From the NCBI GenBank assembly GCA_051648405.1, contig JBOFFC010000048.1:1-59848 (forward strand): 59,848 nucleotides of DNA, read 5' to 3'. Numbering within the stretch: position 1 is the stretch's first letter; the number at the start of each line of letters is the position of its first letter. The translations under genes and the position numbers were made by a program. Of the stretch, positions 41,613 to 50,168 are shown piece by piece. The DNA comes from JBOFFC01 sp051648405. GTDB taxonomy: Bacteria; Planctomycetota; Planctomycetia; Pirellulales; Lacipirellulaceae. The notes under the pieces are model-generated. The model was given only the letters and a program-made list of their open reading frames with translations. It had not been told where the DNA came from and ran no database searches.

Positions 41613-41640
41613 GAGAGCCCTAAGCGCCAGCGCCGGGAGT
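41613..41640. repeat. Dispersed repeat family A, third locus
   Basis: GAGAGCCCTAAGCGCCAGCG followed by CCGGGAGT, the family A core. It lies between the DUF2237 stop and the 3' end of a broken DUF433 gene, whose surviving frame reads straight into it. Confidence 0.75.
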
Positions 41641-41653
41641 GCAGCGGCTCCGT

Positions 41654-41834
41654 TTTACTCAACTCCAACAGTCCCACGACTTGCTCGCGTTGGACCGTCG
41701 GGAAGTCGTCGAGGAGGTCGTCGATCGATCCCCCTGCTCCAGCGTGTCGAACAGCGTCTCGCTTCGACCCGTGTGCCGGCGAAGCACACGGCGCCGTGAA
41801 TGACCTCCGGATTTGATGACAGATAGACGTTCAT
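41654..41834 (-). pseudogene. DUF433 antitoxin-type pseudogene, two frameshifts
   Basis: Reading from ATG 41834, frame 1 gives MNVYLSSNPEVIHG, then AVCFAGTRVE, the DUF433 opening. The family then continues only in a second frame (ETLFDTLEQGD) and a third (IDDLLDDFPTVQREQVVGLL). Together they rebuild a nearly full DUF433 domain of about 60 residues, so two small indels broke the gene. DUF433 proteins are usually the antitoxin of a DUF5615 PIN-like toxin, and no such partner is present. A family A repeat abuts the 3' end. Confidence 0.8.
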
Positions 41835-41866
41835 GATTGGTCGAACCTACTCGGGGAGATCCTTGC

Positions 41867-42541
41867 TCACTCCTTCGCAGACTCGAACAGCGCCGCGACA
41901 TCGACCTCGAACCCTTCGAGCAGCTTCGAGGTCGCCTGCTGGCCGGGGGTGAACTCGCCGTGCAGGGCGTACGCCTTGGCGCCCTCGGGGAGCGTGTAGA
42001 CGGTCACCTTCGACTGCTGCGGGTCGACGACCCAGTACTCGGGAACGCCCCCTGCGGCGTAGTCCGCCGTCTTTGTCGCGTAGTCCCGCTCGTCGCTGCG
42101 ACGGTCGGGGCTGACGATCTCGACGGCGAGGTCGATTCCTTGCCAGTACCGTTCACCTCCCCATCGCGACTCGTTCGCCGCTGATAGGTAGACGATATCC
42201 GGCATGCGGAATTCGTCGGGGGCAAAGTACACCCGCATTCCCGCGGGGAGCACCATCCCAAGCTGCTTGGCTTCCACGAAAGCGTTGAGGCGTAGCAGCA
42301 ACCACATCAGCACTTGCTGGTGACGTCGAGTCGGCATCGACAGGAACTCCAGGCGACCCTTGGTGTACTCTACCAGACGATTTGACCAGTCGGTCAGCTG
42401 CAGGTACTCCTCCTCCGTCCACGAGCCCTGCTCGGGGAACATCGTGGCGAGCTCCCACACCGGCCCCGGCCCGTCGGCCGAAGGGGCGGGGATCGTCGCT
42501 GGGTCGTAATCACAGCCGCTGCCGGATCCGGCGTGGATCAT
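41867..42541 (-). CDS. Uma2 family endonuclease-like protein (DUF820)
   Basis: A 224-residue protein of the Uma2/DUF820 family with a restriction-endonuclease fold. WTEEEYLQL and RLVEYTKGRLEFLSMPT start the domain. The active-site pattern is PDIVYLSA, then DLAVEIVSPD (PD..., ExxS in place of ExK), with YWVVDPQQSKVTVY and GEFTPGQQATSKLLEGFEVDV at the end. The family is numerous in Cyanobacteria and Planctomycetota and its role is unknown. The start used gives a 30-residue N-terminal tail; MFPEQGSWTEEEY (ATG near 42442) is an alternative. Confidence 0.85.
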   Translation of the reverse strand: MIHAGSGSGCDYDPATIPAPSADGPGPVWELATMFPEQGSWTEEEYLQLTDWSNRLVEYTKGRLEFLSMPTRRHQQVLMWLLLRLNAFVEAKQLGMVLPAGMRVYFAPDEFRMPDIVYLSAANESRWGGERYWQGIDLAVEIVSPDRRSDERDYATKTADYAAGGVPEYWVVDPQQSKVTVYTLPEGAKAYALHGEFTPGQQATSKLLEGFEVDVAALFESAKE

Positions 42542-42582
42542 GGCGAGGGTTCCTCGGGGCGTCCTGAACGGGGACCGTCAAC

Positions 42583-44658
42583 CTAGTGTACACGCTGCCC
42601 CGGCTTGGCCCCCGTGTCGGGGGAGAGGACGAACACCTCGGCGCCCCCGGGGCCGCTGGCCACGACCATCCCCTCGCTGACGCCGAACCGCATCTTGCGC
42701 GGCGCCAGGTTCGCCACAAAGATCACCAGCCGCCCCACGAGCTCGTCGGCCTGGTACGCCTGCTGGATGCCGGCGAACACGTTGCGCGTGACGCCACCCC
42801 CCATGCTGAGCGTGACTTGCAGCAGCTTGTCGGAGCCCTCGACCGGCTTCGCCGCGACGACGCGGGCCACGCGCAGATCGACCTTCGCGAAGTCGTCGTA
42901 GGTGCAGACCTCGGCCAGCGGCTCGGCGGCCAGCGGCTCGGGGCCGTCGCCGTGGGGGTCGGGGGCCGCCGCCACGGGGGCCGCGGCTTCGGGTTCGTCG
43001 GCCGGTTTGCTCTCTTCGATCATCAATTGCACCTTGGCGGGGTCTACGCGGGTCATCATGTGCGTGTACTTGCCGACCCGTGTCCCCACGAGCGGCGTAG
43101 CGGCTTGGTCCCAACTCGTGATCGGGTCCCCCAGCAGCGCGCCGGTCTCGGCGGCGAGCTTCGGCAGCACGGGGGCCAGGTAGACGGCGATCTGCCGGAA
43201 CAGGTTCAGCGCGATCGTGCAGACGTCTTGCAGCCGCTGCGACTGAGCGGGGTCCTTCTTCAGGTCCCAGGGGCGGTTGTCTTCGACGAACGGGTTTGCC
43301 CGATCCGCCAGGGCCATCACCAGCCGCATGGCGCGGCTCGTGTCGCACGCCTCGTACGCCTCGGCGATCTCGGGGCCCGCCGCGGCGGCCTCGGCGAACA
43401 GCCCCCCGTCGTCGGGGTACTCGTTCGAGAGCCCCGTCTCGGCGACGAACTTCGCCGTGCGGCTGGCGAGGTTCACGACCTTGCCGACGAGGTCCGTGTT
43501 GACCTTGGTGACGAACTCGTCGAGCGCCAGGTCGAGGTCGTCGGCGCCCTTCGACAGCTTCGACGCGTAGAAGTACCGCAGGTAGGCCGGGTCGAGGTGC
43601 TCCAGGTACGTGCGCGCGGTGACGAACGTCCCCTTGCTCTTGGACATCTTCTCGCCATCGACGGTCAAGAAGCCGTGGACGTGAACGCGCGAAGGCAGGC
43701 TGTAGCCGGCCGTCTTCAACATGCCGGGCCAGAACAACGTGTGAAAGTACGCGATGTCCTTGCCGATGAAGTGCCGCACCGCGCAGTCGGGACTCCGCCA
43801 CCAGTCTTCGAGCCGTTCGCCGTGCTTGGCGCACCACTCGGCCGTGCTTGCGACGTAGCCGATCGGGGCGTCGAACCAAACGTACCAGTAGTGGCCCGGG
43901 GCGTCGGGGATCTCAAACCCGAAGTAGGGCGCCGGTCGGCTGACGTCCCAGTCGCGTAGAGCGAGCGGCTTGTCGCTGGGCCCCAGGAAGTGCCCGCGTA
44001 GGTAGTTGGCGATCTCTCCTTGTAAGGCGTCGGCGCCGTCGCGCTCCCACCAGCCGTCGAGGAACCCGTGCAGTTTCTCGAGCTCGATGAACAGGTGCGG
44101 CGCGTCCCGCATCACCGGCGTGGCCCCGCTGACGGTGCTCTTAGGATCGACGAGCTCCGTGGGCGAGTAGGTGGCGCCGCACTTGCTGCAGTTGTCTCCG
44201 GGCTGGTCGGTCGCGGCGCACTTGGGGCACGTGCCGCGGACAAAGCGGTCGGCGAGGAACGTCTTCGCCTCGGGGTCGTAGAGCTGCTCGACGGTCCGCT
44301 CGGCTACCAGGCCCGCTTCGCGGATCGCGGCCCAGAACTCGTGGCACAGCTTGCGGTTGGCCTCGCTGTTCGTGCTGCCGTAGTGGTCGAACGCGACGCC
44401 GAAGTCGGCGAAGTCGCGCTCGTGGTCGCGCTGCATGTCGGCGATCAGCGATTCCTCGCTGCGCCCTTCTTCGCGCGCGCGAAGCATGATCGCCGTGCCG
44501 TGCGTGTCGTCGGCGCAAACGAAAACGGTCCGATTCCCGCGCAGCTTGCGGTAGCGGACCCAAATATCGGTCTGCAAGTACTCGACCATGTGCCCCAGGT
44601 GCAGGCGCCCGTTGGCGTATGGCAGGGCGGCGGTGACGAGCGTCCGGGTTGCTGGCAT
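42583..44658 (-). CDS. metG: Methionyl-tRNA synthetase
   Basis: A 691-residue class I synthetase. The HIGH box is LPYANGRLHLGHM and the KMSKS box GEKMSKSKGTF. The zinc knuckle GTCPKCAATDQPGDNCSKCG is the four-Cys type. After the helical anticodon domain, a low-complexity linker (EPEAAAPVAAAPDPHGDG) leads to a C-terminal EMAP/Trbp111-like tRNA-binding domain (FAKVDLRVARVV, then VGRLVIFVANLAPRKMRFGVSEGM), which dimerises the enzyme. The start is the ATG at 44658. Confidence 0.97.
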   Translation of the reverse strand: MPATRTLVTAALPYANGRLHLGHMVEYLQTDIWVRYRKLRGNRTVFVCADDTHGTAIMLRAREEGRSEESLIADMQRDHERDFADFGVAFDHYGSTNSEANRKLCHEFWAAIREAGLVAERTVEQLYDPEAKTFLADRFVRGTCPKCAATDQPGDNCSKCGATYSPTELVDPKSTVSGATPVMRDAPHLFIELEKLHGFLDGWWERDGADALQGEIANYLRGHFLGPSDKPLALRDWDVSRPAPYFGFEIPDAPGHYWYVWFDAPIGYVASTAEWCAKHGERLEDWWRSPDCAVRHFIGKDIAYFHTLFWPGMLKTAGYSLPSRVHVHGFLTVDGEKMSKSKGTFVTARTYLEHLDPAYLRYFYASKLSKGADDLDLALDEFVTKVNTDLVGKVVNLASRTAKFVAETGLSNEYPDDGGLFAEAAAAGPEIAEAYEACDTSRAMRLVMALADRANPFVEDNRPWDLKKDPAQSQRLQDVCTIALNLFRQIAVYLAPVLPKLAAETGALLGDPITSWDQAATPLVGTRVGKYTHMMTRVDPAKVQLMIEESKPADEPEAAAPVAAAPDPHGDGPEPLAAEPLAEVCTYDDFAKVDLRVARVVAAKPVEGSDKLLQVTLSMGGGVTRNVFAGIQQAYQADELVGRLVIFVANLAPRKMRFGVSEGMVVASGPGGAEVFVLSPDTGAKPGQRVH

Positions 44659-45080
44659 CGGCGGGGGGGCTTGTCGGCAGGAGATCGCGGGGCGGGTTCG
44701 GTAGCATCTTATCGGGGGGGGCGTGGGGGCACGACCCGAGCGCCCGCCGGGGTGGTGCAGGGGGGCGCGGCGCCGCTGCGACCGGCAGCGCCGCGGTGGC
44801 GCGCCCTTTGCGGGTACTCCGCATCGAAAGCGATCGTCGCCTGCGGCGCCCCCGCAAAGCACGGCGTTATCGCCCCGCGACCGCTGCCAACGCTGGCGCC
44901 CTCAGGAGGCATTGGTGTTGTAGAAAGTTCGAAACTGGAGAAGATTTTCTAAAGCCCGACGGCCGCGGCAGGTCGCGCACGCGTAAGGAAACGCGCCGCG
45001 CGACCCGCCACGACGCAGGAAGCGTCGCACGAGCGCGACCGTCGGCCCCGTTCGACCGCGTCGTCCAAGGAGGGATGCGA
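44659..45080. other. Divergent spacer between metG and the Trx-protease gene
   Basis: 422 bases that must hold both promoters. An AT-richer patch (TAGAAAGTTCGAAACTGGAG and on) lies near 44920-44955 and is a candidate promoter for the plus-strand gene. No gene seen. Confidence 0.45.
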
Positions 45081-46439
45081 ATGGTCCCGAAGGCCCTATC
45101 GACCTGTGCGCTCACGCTCTGCCTGCTGGCCCCCGCTGCCTGGGCCGCCCCGCGCGTCGAGCTACTCGACTTCTACCTGACGACCTGCGCCCCGTGCCGC
45201 GCGATGTCGCCGACGGTCGATCGGCTCGAGGCCGAAGGGGTGGCGGTCCGCCGCGTCGATGCGCAACGCGAGCCGGCCCTCGCCGAGCGGCTGCGCGTCG
45301 ATAGCTTCCCGACGTTCGTCGCGCTGATCGATGGCGAAGAGGCGGGCCGCATCGTCGGCGCGACGAGCTACGAGGCGCTGAAGCAGCTCGTCGGAGGGGC
45401 CGCCGAGGGGTCGCAGCAACCGTTTGCGTCGCGCGGGCCCGTCGCGCAGTTCGCATCAAGCCAAACGAACACATCGACTGCAACCGCGCCGGTCGCCTCG
45501 AGCGTACGCCTGACGATGGAAGACGCGCAGAGCCGCTCGTACGGCACGGGTACGATCATCGACTCGCGTCAGGGGGAGGCGCTGGTGGTGACTTGCGCGC
45601 ACCTCTTCCGGGGCGAAGGGAACCAGCCGCTCGACGTCGAGGGGAAGCTCTCCGTTGAGATTTACGAAGATACCCCGGCCGGACCGCGCGTCGTCGATCG
45701 CGTCCCGGGTCAGCTTATCAGCCACGACTTCGAGTCCGACGTCGCCCTCGTCGCGATCCGCCCGCGCGGCGCCGTGACAGCAGCCCGCGTCGCGGCGGCC
45801 GACGTCCGCCAAGGGGATAGCGCCGCGAGCATCGGCTGCGACCTGGGCGCCGACCCGTCGGTTCGCCAGCACCAGATCGTGTCGCTGAACCGCTACCAGG
45901 GGCCGGCGAACACCGAAGCGACCGGCGCCCCGGTCCAAGGGCGCAGCGGCGGGGGGCTGTTCAACACGGCGGGCGAGCTGGTCGGCGTCTGCTTCGCCGC
46001 CGACGAAGAGGCCAACGAGGGGCTCTACGCCGGACTCGCCGCGGTCCACGCCGAGCTCGACCGCCTCGGACTCGGCGAGCTGTACAAGGGCGTCGCGGCG
46101 CCGGTTGCGCTCGCTAGCGCCGCCGGAGCTTCGGCGCCTCCCCTCGATCCGTTTAGCGGTCGTCCTTCGAGCGAACAGCCGGCGCCCGGTGGACTCGCTC
46201 CGGTGGTCCGCGGTCAGAGTCCCGACGAGGACGCGCTCGGGGCGCTCGCGCCGGTCGAACGGGCGACGCTCGAAGAGATCGGCGCCCGCGTCGCCTCGGG
46301 CGAGGTCACGCTGCTGCTCCGCTCCGACGAGCCGGGCGCCAAGACCGAGGTCGTGACCGTACCCGCCTCGGCTGAGCTGATGGAGGTCCTCCGACGCATC
46401 GGACGCACCGCATCGGCCGACACGCCTGCGATGCGCTGA
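45081..46439 (+). CDS. Secreted thioredoxin-trypsin fusion
   Basis: A 452-residue exported protein. The signal peptide is residues 1-23 (TCALTLCLLAPAAWA). Residues 24-105 are a thioredoxin fold with C36-A-P-C39 and the cis-Pro loop SFPTFVAL. Residues about 140-320 are a trypsin-like protease with an intact triad: H173 in TCAHLF, D219 in FESDVALV and S288 in GRSGGGLF. The tail is low complexity with a short helical end. Fusing a redox CxxC domain to an HtrA-like protease suggests envelope protein quality control. AAGGAGGG six bases upstream selects ATG 45081 over 45075. Confidence 0.85.
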   Translation: MVPKALSTCALTLCLLAPAAWAAPRVELLDFYLTTCAPCRAMSPTVDRLEAEGVAVRRVDAQREPALAERLRVDSFPTFVALIDGEEAGRIVGATSYEALKQLVGGAAEGSQQPFASRGPVAQFASSQTNTSTATAPVASSVRLTMEDAQSRSYGTGTIIDSRQGEALVVTCAHLFRGEGNQPLDVEGKLSVEIYEDTPAGPRVVDRVPGQLISHDFESDVALVAIRPRGAVTAARVAAADVRQGDSAASIGCDLGADPSVRQHQIVSLNRYQGPANTEATGAPVQGRSGGGLFNTAGELVGVCFAADEEANEGLYAGLAAVHAELDRLGLGELYKGVAAPVALASAAGASAPPLDPFSGRPSSEQPAPGGLAPVVRGQSPDEDALGALAPVERATLEEIGARVASGEVTLLLRSDEPGAKTEVVTVPASAELMEVLRRIGRTASADTPAMR

Positions 46440-46602
46440 CCAAGCGGCCCGATCGGCACAACCAGACCACGTTGCGGGACGCCACGGCGTGACGCGTCGC
46501 AGGGGGGCGGGCCCCGCCGAGCTAGGGTTACCGGTTCCGCTGCGGGGGGCCCGTTTGAGTTCGGGGCCTAGGGCGGAAGGTCCCGCGTGGTCAGGCCGTC
46601 GC

Positions 46603-47826
46603 ATGCTGCTCTACTTGCTCGTCGTCGCGACGCTCAACCTGTGCGTTGGGTTCGGACTTGGCGCCACGATCGGCATGCCACCGATCCCCGAGCTGCGGAT
46701 CCCGCGGATGCGGCGCGCAAAGCCCGCGGCGGAGGGCCCTTCCGAAGTCTCGCTTACCGCCCCTGCTGCGGCACAGCCATCGAAGCCCGCCGTGACGAAG
46801 GCCGTCCCCGCTGCGGCAGGGCCCGCGGTCGCCACGACGGCGAACCCCAGCCCCGCCGCGGCCGCCGCGCCGACGGCTTCGGGTCCCGCTGCGGAGGCTT
46901 CGCCTGCTGCCGCTCCGCGTAAGTCGCCCCGCGCCGAAGCACTGGCCGGCCTCGCCGCGATGCGCGAGAAGCTGGCCGACGTGAGTCTCGAGCTCCGCGA
47001 GTCGTCCGACCGCCCCGAATCGTTCGACGCCTGCGCCACCAAGCTGCAAGCAGTCAACCACGAGTACCTCGAGCAGGCCCAAGCGGCGATCGAGAAGCTC
47101 GACGAGCTCAGCGCGACGGGGGACGTCCGCTCGGCCGAGGCCCGCGACGTGGTGACCAGCGGCGTGTCGGAAGTCGCCGTCCTCAGCGGCGAGGTCGATA
47201 AGGTCCTCGACGCGGGGCTCGACGACGCGGCCCGGGCCAAGCTGCTGGGTAGCGCCAAGGCGATCCAGGAATCGGCGGCGCGGGTCTCGGAGGCGACCGC
47301 CAGCGGCGTCACCGTCGCGTCGATCGACCTGCTGTTCGACCAGCTCGAGATGCTGATCGAGGCGGCAGCGGCCGACCGCCCGACGATCCTCGCCGCGATC
47401 GACTTGGACCCCGTCCTGGGTCACGAGAGCGACGCGGCGCTCACCGCCGCGATCTGCCTGGAGGTCGAGTCGCTCCTCGCCGAGTCGAGAGCATCGACGC
47501 AAACCTTCGGTCGCGCGGGGCGTTACCTGATGCTGCTCAACGACGAAGACCTCGGGCCGGCGACCGAGCGGGTCGAGCTCCTCCGCCAGCGGGTCGCGGC
47601 GACGACGTTCCGCTCGGGTGACACAGACCTGAGCGCAACCGTCACCTGCACGCTCGCCGAAGTGACCGGCGTCGCCGACCGCGCGGCGATCGAGGCGCAG
47701 CTCGCGCAGGTCGCGACCGAGGCGCAGCGGCTCGGTGGTAACCGCACGTACCATCACGACGGCGCGTTCCCCGCGCCGGTTCCGACCGCCGCGCTCAAGG
47801 TCGAGCCGCGCTGCGTCGTGGTCTGA
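46603..47826 (+). CDS. Membrane protein with a degenerate GGDEF domain
   Basis: A 407-residue protein from ATG 46603: one membrane helix (LLYLLVVATLNLCVGFGLGA), a low-complexity Ala/Pro linker, a helical region (ALAGLAAMREKLADVSLELR) and a GGDEF-fold C-terminus. The GGDEF parts are LFDQLEMLIEAAAADRPTIL, AAIDLDPVLGHESDAALTAA and RYLMLLNDEDLGPATERVEL. The G-G-D/E-E-F loop reads GRAGRYLMLLND, so the catalytic residues are gone and it cannot make c-di-GMP. It may sense or bind. An upstream GTG (46489) would add 38 residues without family features. Confidence 0.7.
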   Translation: MLLYLLVVATLNLCVGFGLGATIGMPPIPELRIPRMRRAKPAAEGPSEVSLTAPAAAQPSKPAVTKAVPAAAGPAVATTANPSPAAAAAPTASGPAAEASPAAAPRKSPRAEALAGLAAMREKLADVSLELRESSDRPESFDACATKLQAVNHEYLEQAQAAIEKLDELSATGDVRSAEARDVVTSGVSEVAVLSGEVDKVLDAGLDDAARAKLLGSAKAIQESAARVSEATASGVTVASIDLLFDQLEMLIEAAAADRPTILAAIDLDPVLGHESDAALTAAICLEVESLLAESRASTQTFGRAGRYLMLLNDEDLGPATERVELLRQRVAATTFRSGDTDLSATVTCTLAEVTGVADRAAIEAQLAQVATEAQRLGGNRTYHHDGAFPAPVPTAALKVEPRCVVV

Positions 47827-47842
47827 CGCCTTGTTCGGCGCG

Positions 47843-48310
47843 TTAGGCCGGGCGGACGACGAACACCGCCTCGACCTCGACCGACATCCCCGCGGGGAGC
47901 GCGGCGGCGCCGACGGCGCTGCGGGCCGAGACCCCCGCGTCGTCCCCCAGCAGGTCGCGCATCAGCTCGCTGAAGCCGTTGATCACCGCCGGGTGATCGG
48001 TGAACTCGGGGGTCGAGCGCACGAGCCCGAGGGTCTTCACAAGCCGCTCGATGCGGTCGAGCGACCCGAGCGCGTCGCGCAGCGAGGCGAGCATCGCCAG
48101 GCCCGTTACCTTTGCCGCCTCGTAGCCTTGCTCTTTGGTCAGATCGTCCCCCACGCGGCCCGTGATCAGCTTCCCCTCGGTCGTCAGCGGGCCGTGCCCC
48201 GACGTGTAGGCGAGGTTCCCCACGACCAGGACCGGCTTGTAGAGCCCCATCACCTTTGGGGCGCGGGGGAGGGTCAGGCCGAGCTCGGCCAGGCGGGCTT
48301 CAACGGACAT
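47843..48310 (-). CDS. RidA (YjgF/UK114) family protein
   Basis: A 155-residue member of the RidA family, which hydrolyses reactive enamine/imine intermediates or acts as a chaperone. The long form carries GLYKPVLVVGNLAYTSGHGP, then AAKVTGLAMLASLRDALGSLDRI and the C-terminal GVSARSAVGAAALPAGMSVE, with the conserved Arg near ARSAVG. It is in the same direction as hisI and about 100 bases downstream. Confidence 0.92.
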   Translation of the reverse strand: MSVEARLAELGLTLPRAPKVMGLYKPVLVVGNLAYTSGHGPLTTEGKLITGRVGDDLTKEQGYEAAKVTGLAMLASLRDALGSLDRIERLVKTLGLVRSTPEFTDHPAVINGFSELMRDLLGDDAGVSARSAVGAAALPAGMSVEVEAVFVVRPA

Positions 48311-48410
48311 CGGGGGCGCCTCGAGTGGTGCGGGTCGAGCGAATGGCAGAGGCCACGAGTGTCGATGGCGACGCCCCGCGTCTCAAGCCCCGGTGGCCCG
48401 TGCCGCACGA

Positions 48411-48797
48411 TCAGTCGGCGTACGTTCGCCCGGGGTCGAACGCGGGGGTGTCGATCGTGCAAAGGCCCTCGGCGGTCGCTTCGCGGAAGAAGCAGCTTTG
48501 GTAGCCCTCGTGGCAGCAGCCGGGGCCCTGTTGCTCGACGCGCAGCAGGATCGTGTCCCGGTCACAGTCGAGCAGGACTTGGCGGACGAGCTGCACGTGG
48601 CCGCTGGTCTCCCCCTTGCGCCACAGGCGCTGGCGGCTGCGGCTGTAGTAGACCGCCTCGCCCGTGCGGAGCGTCTCGACGTACGCCTCGCGGTTCATGT
48701 AGGCGAGCATCAGCACGCGCCCCGTAGCGTCGTCCTGGGCGATCGCCGGGAGGAGCGAAGTGTCGTCGGCGAAGGCGGGGCCGGTCGGATCGGTCAT
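48411..48797 (-). CDS. hisI: Phosphoribosyl-AMP cyclohydrolase
   Basis: A 128-residue enzyme of histidine synthesis that opens the adenine ring of phosphoribosyl-AMP. Signatures: AIAQDDATGRVLMLAYMNREA, YYSRSRQRLWRKGETSGHVQ, DCDRDTILLRVEQ and the metal-binding PGCCHEGYQSCF. No phosphoribosyl-ATP pyrophosphatase (HisE) domain follows, so it is the single-function form. ATG at 48797 is used; a GTG at 48809 is possible. Confidence 0.96.
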   Translation of the reverse strand: MTDPTGPAFADDTSLLPAIAQDDATGRVLMLAYMNREAYVETLRTGEAVYYSRSRQRLWRKGETSGHVQLVRQVLLDCDRDTILLRVEQQGPGCCHEGYQSCFFREATAEGLCTIDTPAFDPGRTYAD

Positions 48798-49035
48798 GGC
48801 GCTTGGCACGGGGGGGCGGTGTGGAACGAATCCGATCTTACCTCAACGCCCACCGGGCCGAGGCAGTCGGTCTGAAAAGGCGCTACAGTCCGCTCGACCG
48901 GCTGAGTCGCACTGTTGGGAAAGGTCGGCGCCAGCGTCGTTCTTTCACGTTCGCTCGACTGCGGCTGCGGGGGAGTCGATCCCTGCTGCACGCAGTCACT
49001 GCGCCCGCCTCGGTCCCGATCGGGAGTCACGCTCC

Positions 49036-49665
49036 GTGGACAAGTCGCTTTGCATCATCCTGCCGATCCACAACGCCGAGCGGACGCTGCTCCGCGACGT
49101 GACAGAAGTCCTGGAGGCGGCGTCCGAGCTCACCAGTCGTGCCGAGGTGCTGATCGTCGATGACGGGTCGCACGACGACTCGTTCGACGTCGCGAGCGAG
49201 ATCGCCGCGCGGTACCCGCAGGTGCGTGTCGTCCGCCGCGCAACCGCCGGCGGGATGGGCGAGGCGATGCGTGAGGTGCGGGGGCGTGTCGCCGCCGACG
49301 TGGTGGTCGTCCACGACGGGGCCTCGGCCGTGAACTCCGAGCAGTTACGCATGATCTGGACGCAGCAAACGGTGCTTGGCGCACTTCGAGGCGACGAGTC
49401 GGCCGGGCGGGGTCTGTCGTTCGCAGACCTGCGCCGCCCTGCGCTTACGCAGCCTGCCCTTGAGGCAGCGCATCGGCGACTGCTGGGCTTCCAGCGGGCG
49501 ACCTTCGAGGCGCAACCCGTCGAGGTCGCGGCGAGCGCCGTGACGCCGCGTCGCGACGCGGCGTCGAAGCCCGAGCCGACCCAGAAAAAGGGGGTCGGCG
49601 TGATCCCGCCGCTGCCCCGTGCGAACCTGTTCGGCGTGATCACGGACTTCGCTCGGGGCGAGTAG
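49036..49665 (+). CDS. Short family 2 glycosyltransferase-like protein
   Basis: A 209-residue protein from a GTG at 49036. The N-terminus is a GT2 nucleotide-sugar fold: LCIILPIHNAERTLLRDV, EVLIVDDGSHDDSFDVAS and VRVVRRATAGGMGEAMREV, with the VHDGAS region where a DxD would be expected. After about residue 110 the family sequence stops and a basic, Pro-rich tail follows, so the acceptor half is missing. It may be a remnant or a regulatory or binding form. No glycosyltransferase cluster surrounds it. Confidence 0.75.
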   Translation: MDKSLCIILPIHNAERTLLRDVTEVLEAASELTSRAEVLIVDDGSHDDSFDVASEIAARYPQVRVVRRATAGGMGEAMREVRGRVAADVVVVHDGASAVNSEQLRMIWTQQTVLGALRGDESAGRGLSFADLRRPALTQPALEAAHRRLLGFQRATFEAQPVEVAASAVTPRRDAASKPEPTQKKGVGVIPPLPRANLFGVITDFARGE

Positions 49666-50168
49666 CGCGGGCGAGTCGTTGGAACAAGTCCCGTTCTGCC
49701 CCCCCTCGGGGGCCTCTGTGCGCGTCTCTGGGAAATAATTCCGGAGAATTTTTACCGCGCGTTTCCGCGGCGCCCTCCCGTAGCGTTGCGCTACACCGCC
49801 GATCTCTTCGGCCGCGCCACGCGGACGCTTGCGGAGCGTTCCGCTGCGCCCCCGTTCGACAAGCCTTAAGGCTCGTCGCGACAAGCGTTTACGTCGCTTG
49901 AAACCCCCTCGCAGAGCGCCTACGATCGCGCTCAGTGGTGACGCTTGTTGCGGGGTTTCCTGCCGCTAGGTCGCCACGCGAGAGGCTGCTTCCCGCAAGT
50001 CGCGGGGGGAAACCCGGGGCTTCGGGTCGGACACGGCAGCCGTTCGACGGTTCGCGAGGCAGGCCGCCTTGCGAACCGCCGGGCGGGCCCGGCACGAGCC
50101 CCCGCCGCCGACCCGACGGTCGGCAGTCCCGTTCCACCTGTCTCTTCTCGCGGTCCAGGAGGTGTTCC
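49666..50168. other. Spacer with leader hairpin before the HTH gene
   Basis: 503 bases without a gene. An AT-rich patch (GGAAATAATTCC, 49731-49760) is the best promoter candidate. A 12-base stem (50049-50060 with 50066-50077, loop AGGCC, one G-U) lies in the leader of the next gene, and AGGAGGT sits just before its start. Nothing else was recognised. Confidence 0.5.

Noticed and set aside
46489..46602. Upstream GTG start of the degenerate GGDEF protein
   Set aside because: The added 38 residues are Arg/Pro/Gly-rich without family features, and the membrane helix suits a start at 46603; not excluded.
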